Shown here: positions 7,097-13,336 of the stretch, in pieces
How the letters are laid out: each line of letters begins with the position of its first letter
Numbering within the stretch: the first letter of the stretch is position 1
Translations under genes and position numbers: made by a program
The notes under the pieces: generated by a model
What the model was told of the DNA's origin: nothing
What the model saw: only the letters and a program-made list of their open reading frames with translations
Databases searched by the model: none
Source: Candidatus Aminicenantota bacterium
GTDB taxonomy: Bacteria > Acidobacteriota > Aminicenantia > UBA2199
DNA length: 15,063 bases
NCBI GenBank assembly: GCA_020355945.1
Contig: CP070627.1
Location: forward strand, 8,058,685-8,073,747
Direction of reading: 5' to 3'

Positions 7097-9121
7097 AGCG
7101 AAGAAAAGCGTATCCGGCAAATTCTTGAAAAGCACAAACGATCGTTGCAGCCCTACAAGTCAATATTCGGGCAGATCGGCATCAGCCTGGAGTTAATTTT
7201 TAGTCCCATCAGCAGGGGAGACTACAAAACCGCGGCTGGCAGGGCCAGGATTATTTTCGAAGACATATTAACCGATATCTTAAAAAGTTACGGCATTGAT
7301 GAAAAAATTGAAACCTTCCGGCAAATCTCATCACTGCTGGATAAGCATAAAGAAACGATTGGAATTGATCGTCATTTATTTGAATCGTTAACGATTATCC
7401 GGGATTTTATAGACCGGGCCCACCAGGGTGATGAATTAAATTTTCAACACATTAATCAGAGTTTAAGTCAATTACCCAAATTATTGGAGTGGTATCAAGA
7501 GGTAATGTCAGAAAAAGATGTGATTCTTCTCGGTCCGGGCGATACTGATGAGAGTCACGGGAATAAGGACAGGGGAAATGAACCTGATGAACCTGAACCT
7601 GACACCAACCCGGGAAAAAGTAAAGACGATGGAGACCCATTACAGCCGATCACTGATGTTATTGATGGAGATACCATCGGGAATAAATATAAAATAGAGA
7701 AAGAGCGTGATAAGGGGGGAATGGCAAAAATTTTTAAAGCCTTTGATCGTCTGGCCAAAGAATACAGGGCGATTAAAACCGTACCCAATGCCCTGGCATA
7801 TGATCATGAAGCATTGGAACGGTTAAGAAATGAAATAAACAATGCCCAAAAAATTTCGCACCCCAATGTGATAAGAGTTTATGATCTTTTTGAGGACAGG
7901 GGGAGATATTTATTAGTCATGGAATATATTGATGGAAAGAATTTGTACCAGGTTTTAAAAGACAGTGGTGACAAAGGGCTTAAAGAGTACGAAGTCATTA
8001 AATATATGATACAGGTATCAAAAGGACTGAAAGAGATACACCGTCGGGGTATTGTTCACCTGGACTTAAAGCCGAAGAATCTCATGCTTGCCCGGGAAGG
8101 AGAAATAAAAATACTGGACTTTTCCATATCCAAAATGACGGATGAATTAATAAAACCCCGGACTCATGCCTATGCGGAAGGGACGCTGCCTTATATGGCC
8201 CCGGAACAGTTGTCGGAAAATTATGGAAAAAAGAATGAGCAGACAGACATCTGGAGCATGGGAGCCACCATGTATTTCTTATTATCCGGGAGATATCCCT
8301 TTGGAAACGACCCGGAAAGGATTAAAGACCCGTTGGAAAAAGCTTCGGAACGAAATTTATTTCATGTTTCGCTAAAGACTAAAAATTTTATTATGAAATG
8401 CCTGGAAAAAGACAGGACCAAAAGATATAAAAACATGACAGTGGTATTAAGAGAATTAAACAGCATTAAGAAGCACCTGGAAGAAGATGACAGGGAGTCG
8501 TCAACGTCAACAACGGGAAGTTATTTAGAAACCACCGATTATGAGCCGGGTGTAGTACCTGTTTTAGAGGAAGAAGAGTCACGGTCGGCCGGTATTAGAG
8601 AACGTGGTATTGAATTTCCTGTTGTGCTTCGTGGTGAATCTTGTGAGCGGTTGAGTAAAGGGGAAGTGATGAAAATGATAAAAGAGAAAGGGTTTTTTGA
8701 TTCCAATTGGAATCGGGGTGGTGAGTTTAGAAATCAATTTGAGTTAAAGTCTTTTTCCAGTGGTGAGGTAGTCATTGATGCGGTGGTCGGTTTAATGTGG
8801 CATCCGGGAGGTACTCCCGGGTTTATGAGTTTGGAAAGAGCCGGGAAATGGTTAGAAGAGTTGAATAAATCCAGTTATGCAGGGTTTTCCGATTGGAGGT
8901 TACCCACTTTAGAAGAGGCGGCTTCACTTCTTCAGCAGAGGAAGGATAAGACTTCTTTTTATATAGGCGATTATTTTTCCGTGGACCAGCAGTGTATTTA
9001 TACGGGTGACAGGATGGATGAGACCCGGGTATGGTTAGTTGATTTTAAGGAAGGTAATATTTTTTCGGATTTTCCCAATTACGGTTATCTTCGCCCGGTA
9101 AGATCGCTGCGTCTTACCTGA
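7091..9121 (+). CDS. Ser/Thr protein kinase with N-terminal helical (HEPN-like?) domain and C-terminal DUF1566 domain
   Basis: 676 residues (or 675 if the next ATG, 7094, is used). No clean Shine-Dalgarno is visible beyond AGGGG at 7051-7055, so coupling to the upstream gene is likely. Residues 5-140 are helical and contain RDFIDRAH (R104-X6-H111). Residues ~140-185 are a charged linker. Kinase domain ~195-462: glycine loop RDKGGMAKIF (207-215), ATP lysine K229 (RAIK), likely helix-C Glu E248, catalytic loop HLDLKPKN (323-330), DFS (343-345) in place of DFG, APE 370-372, TDIWSMG 385-391 and late Arg R445. Catalytic D325, N330 and D343 are all present, so it may be active despite HRD>HLD and DFG>DFS. 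Residues ~510-676 match DUF1566/Lcl (GLMW 567-570, GFSDWRLPTLEEA 598-610, GYLRPVRSL 665-673). No membrane segment. It likely phosphorylates partners in the same operon; the DUF1566 domain may sense or bind. Confidence 0.9.
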   Translation: MMSEEKRIRQILEKHKRSLQPYKSIFGQIGISLELIFSPISRGDYKTAAGRARIIFEDILTDILKSYGIDEKIETFRQISSLLDKHKETIGIDRHLFESLTIIRDFIDRAHQGDELNFQHINQSLSQLPKLLEWYQEVMSEKDVILLGPGDTDESHGNKDRGNEPDEPEPDTNPGKSKDDGDPLQPITDVIDGDTIGNKYKIEKERDKGGMAKIFKAFDRLAKEYRAIKTVPNALAYDHEALERLRNEINNAQKISHPNVIRVYDLFEDRGRYLLVMEYIDGKNLYQVLKDSGDKGLKEYEVIKYMIQVSKGLKEIHRRGIVHLDLKPKNLMLAREGEIKILDFSISKMTDELIKPRTHAYAEGTLPYMAPEQLSENYGKKNEQTDIWSMGATMYFLLSGRYPFGNDPERIKDPLEKASERNLFHVSLKTKNFIMKCLEKDRTKRYKNMTVVLRELNSIKKHLEEDDRESSTSTTGSYLETTDYEPGVVPVLEEEESRSAGIRERGIEFPVVLRGESCERLSKGEVMKMIKEKGFFDSNWNRGGEFRNQFELKSFSSGEVVIDAVVGLMWHPGGTPGFMSLERAGKWLEELNKSSYAGFSDWRLPTLEEAASLLQQRKDKTSFYIGDYFSVDQQCIYTGDRMDETRVWLVDFKEGNIFSDFPNYGYLRPVRSLRLT

Positions 9122-9272
9122 GTATTCACCGGTTAATTTTAGCCACCAAAATACACAATCAAAAGTTTTTGCGGGGTGCAGATGTGTCACGGCAGTTTTT
9201 TCAAAAAGCGCCCCTGCCCGCCGGAGGCATAGAACTTAATACTCTTCAAGATTAGATAAGTACTTAAATAAT

Positions 9273-9327
9273 GCGGATGGGCAATTGTAAATATTCTATA
9301 AAGTTCTTTCCATTATTGCCCATTCGT
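9273..9327. other. Stem-loop, 9-13 bp stem
   Basis: ATGGGCAAT (9277-9285) pairs perfectly with ATTGCCCAT (9315-9323) across a 29-nt AT-rich loop. The stem extends to 13 bp outward if two G-U pairs are allowed (GCGG with TCGT). No T-tract follows on either strand, so it is not a classic terminator. It may be an arm of a small dispersed repeat or a structured RNA. Confidence 0.4.
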
Positions 9328-9529
9328 GATACGCGCAGGGCATCTCAAGATTGACGCGATCAAATGACGAATTGCTTTAAATTTCTCCGTCCGGCATAAA
9401 GCCCTGAAATAATAAATCCTGCGCAGCATAAATTAATAATATTCACTCTGTTAAGCTTAAAAGAAAAAATCAGGGGACAGGCAGCGGTCCCACCGGGATT
9501 ACCTCTCATTCCCGTCGGAAACACCATAC

Positions 9530-9544
9530 GATCCCGGCGGGATC
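9530..9544. repeat. 15-nt perfect palindrome
   Basis: GATCCCG-G-CGGGATC is symmetric about position 9537. A similar half (GGTCCCACCGGGAT) lies near 9486-9499. It could be a regulator site or a repeat arm; it is about 170 nt before the beta-propeller gene. Confidence 0.35.
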
Positions 9545-9637
9545 AAGCAGCCTTCCAGTCGAATGCCTCCGGCTGGTAGGCAAAGATAAGGATACTTTTG
9601 CTGAACCTCCTATTGTGGTTCGAAATCATGATTCCGG

Positions 9638-9666
9638 TTGAAATGTTTCAGCAAATAGGTTATATC
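9638..9666 (+). promoter_or_regulatory. Candidate sigma70-type promoter for the beta-propeller gene
   Basis: TTGAAA (9638-9643), a 17-nt spacer and TATATC (9661-9666) match the consensus at 9 of 12 positions with ideal spacing. It would give a short leader of about 30 nt before the Shine-Dalgarno-preceded ATG at 9703. Alternative -10 registers exist in the same AT-rich run. Confidence 0.4.
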
Positions 9667-9702
9667 TTATGCGTGAATGCATGTGAGCTAAGGAGGATAA
9701 CA

Positions 9703-10821
9703 ATGAAAAAATCAGCATTTACAATTTTATTTATAATGAAGAAAATAATGTTTATGGTTATCTTAAGTTTATTGATGACATCATTGGTATCAGCCGCGCA
9801 CCCGCGTACCTTAAAAGAGGTGCTGGTGCCGGAAATGATCCAGGTTTCCGGGGATGAACTCTATGTACTTGAAGGGGCTACCATTTATGTTTATTCTATT
9901 AAAGACTTGACGCTGCTGCGCAAATTCGGACAGAAAGGCGAGGGCCCGGGGGAATTAAAAGTAATGGCAGCGTTTCAAAATAGTTTCACGGTTTACCCCG
10001 GTTATGTTTTTGTACAAGGATTTGATAAGGTGATATTCTTTACCAAACAGGGGAAATTAATTCGCGAACAAAGATTTAACCGGATAACAAAAATATTACC
10101 CCTAAAGGAAAAATTTGTTATAAAAACATTTCCCTATGAAGATGGAAGCGGGAAGACCTATTGGGCAATCAAGCTCTGTGATTCGCAAATGAAAGAAATA
10201 AAAGAACTCTACAAGCAAGAATTCCCCGTCCAATTTCAGAAAGCTGCCAATGCCATCCCCATGATCCCGGATGCGTTAAATTTCCGGGTTTATGATGACA
10301 AAATATTTATCGAAGAAAGCCCTGGAGGCTTCTTAATCGAGGTTTTCGATCCCGAAGGTAAAAAGTTATATCAAATCGAAAAAAAACATGAAAAGATGAA
10401 GGTACCGGTAGAATACAAGAAGATGGTTGAAAATCACTTAAAGGAAGATTTCTTACATAAGAAAGTGAATTTATTCGTACCTTTCCATATCATGGAGGCG
10501 GGTTGGGAGGAGTTTAAAAAATGGGCAAATCTTATCTATCCTGGGTTTATTCCTCCCATTAAAGACATCCTGGTTGACAACCATAAAATTTATATCCAAA
10601 CCTTTAAGCGGCGGGATAATAAACAAGAATATATCATCATGGATTTAAAGGGCAGCAATCTAAAAAAGGTATATCTGCCCGTGGTCCATCCTGCCACTTT
10701 TGCCTCGGAAATGGTGGGGTTGGGTTTAAAATTTTATGCAATAAACAAAGATCGTTTTGTTTATTTGGTAGAAAACCAGGAAGAAGAGGAGTGGGAAGTT
10801 CATGTACTGGACATTGAATAA
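9703..10821 (+). CDS. Exported 6-bladed beta-propeller protein
   Basis: 372 residues from ATG 9703, chosen because AAGGAGG (9690-9696) stands 6 nt upstream; the frame is open further back to 9598 but that extension has no ribosome site. Residues 1-31 form a signal peptide (KK, hydrophobic 15-29, likely cleavage around SAA-H at 30-33), so the product is exported. No lipobox cysteine is present. The mature part begins with beta-strand-like runs (ELYVLEGATIYVYSIKDL, residues 52-69) and carries the hallmark LLRKFGQKGEGPGEL (71-85) of the 6-bladed beta-propeller family common in Bacteroidota and Acidobacteriota/Aminicenantes. The family is usually extracytoplasmic and of undefined role, probably ligand or protein binding. 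The gene appears to stand alone, with its own candidate promoter and repeat debris on both sides. Confidence 0.8.
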   Translation: MKKSAFTILFIMKKIMFMVILSLLMTSLVSAAHPRTLKEVLVPEMIQVSGDELYVLEGATIYVYSIKDLTLLRKFGQKGEGPGELKVMAAFQNSFTVYPGYVFVQGFDKVIFFTKQGKLIREQRFNRITKILPLKEKFVIKTFPYEDGSGKTYWAIKLCDSQMKEIKELYKQEFPVQFQKAANAIPMIPDALNFRVYDDKIFIEESPGGFLIEVFDPEGKKLYQIEKKHEKMKVPVEYKKMVENHLKEDFLHKKVNLFVPFHIMEAGWEEFKKWANLIYPGFIPPIKDILVDNHKIYIQTFKRRDNKQEYIIMDLKGSNLKKVYLPVVHPATFASEMVGLGLKFYAINKDRFVYLVENQEEEEWEVHVLDIE

Positions 10822-10848
10822 GTGTCCGGGAAACGGAAAATAAATTAC

Positions 10849-10917
10849 CTGAACACTATACTTTTTACCTCCCGTGATATGGCGAGATTCGGTTTTCTTT
10901 ATTTAAATAATGGGAAA
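10849..10917 (+). pseudogene. Fragment of a beta-lactamase-family serine hydrolase
   Basis: Translating 10849-10917 gives LNTILFTSRDMARFGFLYLNNGK. The part TSRDMARFGFLYLNNGK matches the conserved '(S/T)(A/S)RDxARFGxLYLNxGxW' segment of class C beta-lactamase/esterase-type serine hydrolases, which normally lies well inside a protein of 350 residues or more. Neither the SxxK active-site region nor the C-terminal half is present. The similarity ends exactly at 10917, and the next base begins a GGGAAAAGGTGCCAGGCAA repeat. The open frame runs on to a stop at 11011-11013 through repeat sequence with low-complexity K/P/G codons. I read it as a gene remnant, not an expressed 63-residue protein. Confidence 0.6.
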
Positions 10918-11002
10918 GGGAAAAGGTGCCAGGCAAGGGGGAAAAGGGAAAAGGTGCCAGGCAAAAAATCCAAGGCAAAAAATCCAAAAAATCCACCAAA
11001 AA
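10918..11002. repeat. Tandem GGGAAAAGGTGCCAGGCAA repeat and A-rich tail
   Basis: Two identical 19-bp copies lie at 10918-10936 and 10946-10964 (28-bp period). They are followed by three copies of AAAAAATCC, the last two adjacent, running to about 10993. A third copy of GAAAAGGTGCCAGGCAA lies in the same orientation at 12327-12343. This looks like an expanded dispersed repeat that has invaded the serine hydrolase remnant. Confidence 0.7.
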
Positions 11003-11013
11003 GCCCTCCATAA

Positions 11014-11609
11014 ATGATAAATGAAAAACCGAATTGGCTCTCCTGCCGAAAGCGGTTAAAGTTCCTGCCCGAAGGGCAACACTTTGTTTGGTGTTAAAAT
11101 GGCCTGTCCCCTTCTACACTTCTACACTGCCTTTCTACATTCCTCAAAGGGGTTTAGAATGTGATTAAGAAGGAGTGCGGATTGTACGCTTGAAGAATAT
11201 GCAATGGGGATGGTTGCGGCGTCGGAAATTGGCTGCAATTATGAGGGAGGGAACAAAAAGAATTTTTTTGATTTTTTTCTCATCTAAGACTTGATATTTT
11301 TTTTTTGCTGTAGTAGACTTTAATTTAGCGGTAGAACCGGCGATGAAAAAATCGGGTGTATTTGTGTGGGCATTGTTGACGTGGATAGAAACCCAGGGCA
11401 TCTCTTAAGGGCGGAAGCTCACCTTTTGAGTTTCTCCTGTCCTTCTCCTTTTCCAGCTCAAAATTTGCACCTTTGTACGCAGCGGCCCCGTTTTTCTGCA
11501 AGTCCCAAAGACTCTATGCAGCGCGAGAAGAAAAAGTATGTCTACAGGAACTAAAAAATGCCTGCAGGATAGTACACTTACTTTCCCGATTAAAGTATAG
11601 GTGGACTCC
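11014..11609. other. Gene-poor stretch with short repeats
   Basis: I see no reliable gene here. It has two small adjacent hairpins (TGCCC-GAA-GGGCA at 11066-11078 and AACAC/GTGTT ending 11095), a GCCTGTCCCCT repeat core (11102-11112) and the tandem TTCTACAC at 11112-11127 with a third, imperfect copy to 11140. T-runs follow, including T10 at 11297-11306. Short open frames at 11164-11290 and 11343-11408 have no ribosome site and no recognised similarity. Reverse-strand frames here are low-complexity and unconvincing. The stretch probably contains decayed coding or inserted DNA. Confidence 0.4.
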
Positions 11610-12437
11610 ATGATTGATAAAATCACTCAGATTCTTAAAAGTTTGCGTGCCACTGATCGAATGATGAAAGTGGTGCGAGATCTATATGACTGCAATACAT
11701 CTACTGAACTTGAAGAGTTTGTAGCAAAAAATTTTAAACAAGACAAGACGACATCCTTAGTTGTAACCCTAGATTCTACTTTACGCCTGAACGAAAACAT
11801 TCCAAGTGACGTAGCTGCATTTCTACATTTCTTCAAGAGATTCTCCGATGAAGCTATTGCCAGTGGTTACGAGAGCGAAGGCTCACTGATGATGCAATTA
11901 CATGACAAGTTACTTAGTTTTTGTGAACAGACTGAACTATTTAATCTTGCAAATTGGATACTGAATGAAGTACAGAAAAGAAGTGAAGACAGTGAGCAAT
12001 TGTCGGCCTTTGTATTGAGCGAAATAGACAGAATGAATGATGATTTATTTCAAGCAATAAGAACTGTTGTTGAGAGAAAAAAGAAGACTAACTTAGAAGA
12101 CGCCAAAGAGATAGAAGATGCTGCAAAGATGCTGAAAGTCACTTTTCGAGAAGTTCGGCAAAGGGAGATGAAGAAAAATGCTGCCTATACCATGATAGTC
12201 GCTAATAGAAGTGCAAGCATTTCCCCTATCAAGCTTCAAGAATTGAAATCACTTTCACCTGTTGAAAGTATAGGCTTCTTGATAGGCCAAAGAATCGAGA
12301 ACAATTTCAAAAGTTTCACTCCAAGAGAAAAGGTGCCAGGCAAGAATGCCAAGAATGCCACTCCTCTTGAGAGGTGTCCCCGTTTCTCTTTTTCCCTTTC
12401 CCGACAATGCGGTAAAAATGCGAAAGGACGCGAATAA
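11610..12437 (+). CDS. Hypothetical helical protein, atypical composition, C-terminus encoded by a repeat
   Basis: 275 residues from ATG 11610. I prefer it to the in-frame GTG at 11601 because AGGTGG (11598-11603) sits 6 nt before the ATG. The protein is predominantly alpha-helical and charged, with no signal peptide, membrane segment or recognised family motif. From codon 240 (nt 12327) the frame enters a GAAAAGGTGCCAGGCAA repeat, giving REKVPGK and a basic low-complexity tail to the TAA at 12435-12437. The native protein therefore probably ended elsewhere and its 3' end has been replaced or extended. Three 60-nt lines I counted (11701, 11941, 12001) each have 20 G+C (33%), against 25 of 60 in sampled lines of the upstream operon. 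The gene contains no CCTGG or CCAGG before the repeat. Both points suggest foreign origin. It may still be expressed, but could be a 3'-damaged gene. Confidence 0.55.
   Translation: MIDKITQILKSLRATDRMMKVVRDLYDCNTSTELEEFVAKNFKQDKTTSLVVTLDSTLRLNENIPSDVAAFLHFFKRFSDEAIASGYESEGSLMMQLHDKLLSFCEQTELFNLANWILNEVQKRSEDSEQLSAFVLSEIDRMNDDLFQAIRTVVERKKKTNLEDAKEIEDAAKMLKVTFREVRQREMKKNAAYTMIVANRSASISPIKLQELKSLSPVESIGFLIGQRIENNFKSFTPREKVPGKNAKNATPLERCPRFSFSLSRQCGKNAKGRE
12324..12389. repeat. Short repeat element with inverted ends inside the 3' end of the hypothetical gene
   Basis: AGAGAAA (12324-12330) and TTTCTCT (12383-12389) are perfect 7-bp inverted ends of a ~66-bp element. Inside are GAAAAGGTGCCAGGCAA (shared with 10918-10964), a tandem AAGAATGCC x2 (12342-12359), a small CCTCT-TG-AGAGG hairpin (12363-12374) and GGTGTCCCCG (12373-12382). 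The layout resembles a REP or MITE-like non-coding element. No transposase is nearby. Confidence 0.5.
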
Positions 12438-12457
12438 AAAGAGGATTTTCTTACTTC

Positions 12458-12486
12458 TTGAATAAATAAAAATCTTATGTTATAAA
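12458..12486 (+). promoter_or_regulatory. Candidate sigma70-type promoter for the methyltransferase-family gene
   Basis: TTGAAT (12458-12463), a 17-nt spacer and TATAAA (12481-12486) match the consensus at 9 of 12 positions with ideal spacing. It is correctly placed about 30 nt before the start codon at 12520. The surrounding sequence is very AT-rich, so a chance match is possible. Confidence 0.4.
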
Positions 12487-12519
12487 TAAAATCTCGAATA
12501 ATTAAAAGGAGTAAATGAT

Positions 12520-13215
12520 ATGAGCAATGTAAAAACGAATATCGACAAAAAAAATTTGATTATGAAGGTTATCATCCGTTTCACCACCGCATTCGTGATG
12601 CTGGCTCTTTTATTTTTCTTACCGGCAAGGACGATTTATTTTTGGGAAGCATGGGTGTTTATGGCCCTCCTGTTCATACCGGCAACCTATGTTTTATTTT
12701 ACCTGCTCAAGAAAGACCCGGAGCTCCTGGAAAAAAGGATGAAGATGAAGGAAAAAGAAAAAGAACAAAAGCTTATCATGAAAATATCATTACTTTTCTT
12801 TATCGGCGCATTCCTTTTACCCGGTTTTGATAAATACTACGGGTGGTCTTCCATACCATTATGGCTAAAAATATTCGCCGATATGATGGTGCTTCTTGGA
12901 TATATCATGTTCGTTGTGGTACTCTTGCAGAACAGGTATGCTTCCAGGATAATCGAGGTGGATGAGAAACAAAAGGTCATCGATACAGGGCTATATTCAG
13001 TGGTAAGGCACCCGATGTATGATGCCGTATTCCTGATATACGGTTTTGCACCCCTGGCATTAGGATCTTACTGGATGCTGCTGGGGAGTGCATATTTAAT
13101 ATTGGTTGTTGTTTTCAGGATATTGAATGAAGAGAAAGTATTGATAAAGGAATTGGCAGGGTATAAGGAATATATGCAGAAGGTGAGGTACCGGTTGATA
13201 CCGGGGTTGTGGTAG
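12520..13215 (+). CDS. Isoprenylcysteine carboxyl methyltransferase (ICMT)-family integral membrane protein
   Basis: 231 residues from ATG 12520, with AAGGAG at 12506-12511 (8-nt gap). A second ATG at 12515 is closed by a TGA overlapping the true start. Hydrophobic helices lie at about 16-35, 43-63, 86-101, 116-136 and 170-200. The C-terminal half has the signature of the ICMT/phospholipid methyltransferase family: TGLYSVVRHPMY (156-167), RILNEEKVLIKEL (200-212) and GYKEYMQKVRYRLIP (214-228), which in the family form the SAM and substrate site at the membrane interface. Bacterial members methylate varied small substrates or lipids, so the substrate is not fixed by family. The precursor-peptide promoter starts 9 nt after its stop. 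Since that peptide ends in Cys, a link is conceivable but unproven. Confidence 0.85.
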   Translation: MSNVKTNIDKKNLIMKVIIRFTTAFVMLALLFFLPARTIYFWEAWVFMALLFIPATYVLFYLLKKDPELLEKRMKMKEKEKEQKLIMKISLLFFIGAFLLPGFDKYYGWSSIPLWLKIFADMMVLLGYIMFVVVLLQNRYASRIIEVDEKQKVIDTGLYSVVRHPMYDAVFLIYGFAPLALGSYWMLLGSAYLILVVVFRILNEEKVLIKELAGYKEYMQKVRYRLIPGLW

Positions 13216-13223
13216 TTATACAT

Positions 13224-13252
13224 TTGACAAGTAAGTCGATTTCATTTATAAT
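13224..13252 (+). promoter_or_regulatory. Perfect-consensus sigma70 promoter for the lanthipeptide precursor
   Basis: TTGACA (13224-13229), exactly 17 nt, then TATAAT (13247-13252): a 12 of 12 match to the housekeeping consensus. Transcription would begin near 13259, giving a leader of about 78 nt before the ATG at 13337, with AGGAGG at 13323-13328 (8-nt gap). Nothing else is coded between, so the promoter is dedicated to the small peptide gene. Confidence 0.75.
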
Positions 13253-13336
13253 AATTCTTTAAAACATCAAAATATTTCACCCGCACGTCTATTTTCTTAC
13301 TAGCACACACTAAAGCCTAAAAAGGAGGAATAAAAA

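Larger units (their letters stand above)
9122..9702. other. Gene-poor stretch with hairpins and repeat-like fragments
   Basis: I find no convincing coding sequence across these 580 bases. The first ~110 nt contain a loosely paired GC-rich segment (GCGG...GCAG at 9171-9181 against CTGCCCGC at 9214-9221) that could terminate the upstream operon. A stem-loop lies at 9273-9327, a GGGGACAGGC repeat fragment at 9472-9482, a perfect 15-nt palindrome at 9530-9544 and a candidate promoter at 9638-9666. The mosaic looks like decayed intergenic repeats. Confidence 0.5.
9472..11112. repeat. 11-bp inverted repeat pair flanking the beta-propeller segment
   Basis: AGGGGACAGGC at 9472-9482 and its exact reverse complement GCCTGTCCCCT at 11102-11112 bracket about 1.6 kb containing the propeller gene and the hydrolase fragment. 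GGGGACAGGC-type sequence occurs as a dispersed repeat core in many bacteria, so the pair may be two independent repeat copies rather than ends of one element. No transposase lies between them. Confidence 0.35.

Noticed and set aside
8560..9121. DUF1566 end as a diversity-generating retroelement variable region
   Set aside because: DUF1566-type folds are used as DGR targets, but no template repeat and no reverse transcriptase gene are in the window.
9612..9625. T-loop-like GGTTCGAAATC suggesting a tRNA
   Set aside because: No acceptor, anticodon or D-arm pairing could be found around it.
9598..9702. N-terminal extension of the beta-propeller protein
   Set aside because: AAGGAGG just before ATG 9703 and the signal peptide starting there fix the start; the extension has no Shine-Dalgarno.
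10822..11013. 63-residue protein after the beta-propeller gene
   Set aside because: It consists of a hydrolase fragment plus repeat-encoded K/P/G tail with no ribosome site; annotated as a pseudogene fragment and repeat instead.
11165..11401. Reverse-strand 78-residue frame
   Set aside because: It runs over poly-T/poly-A tracts, has no ribosome site and no recognisable similarity.
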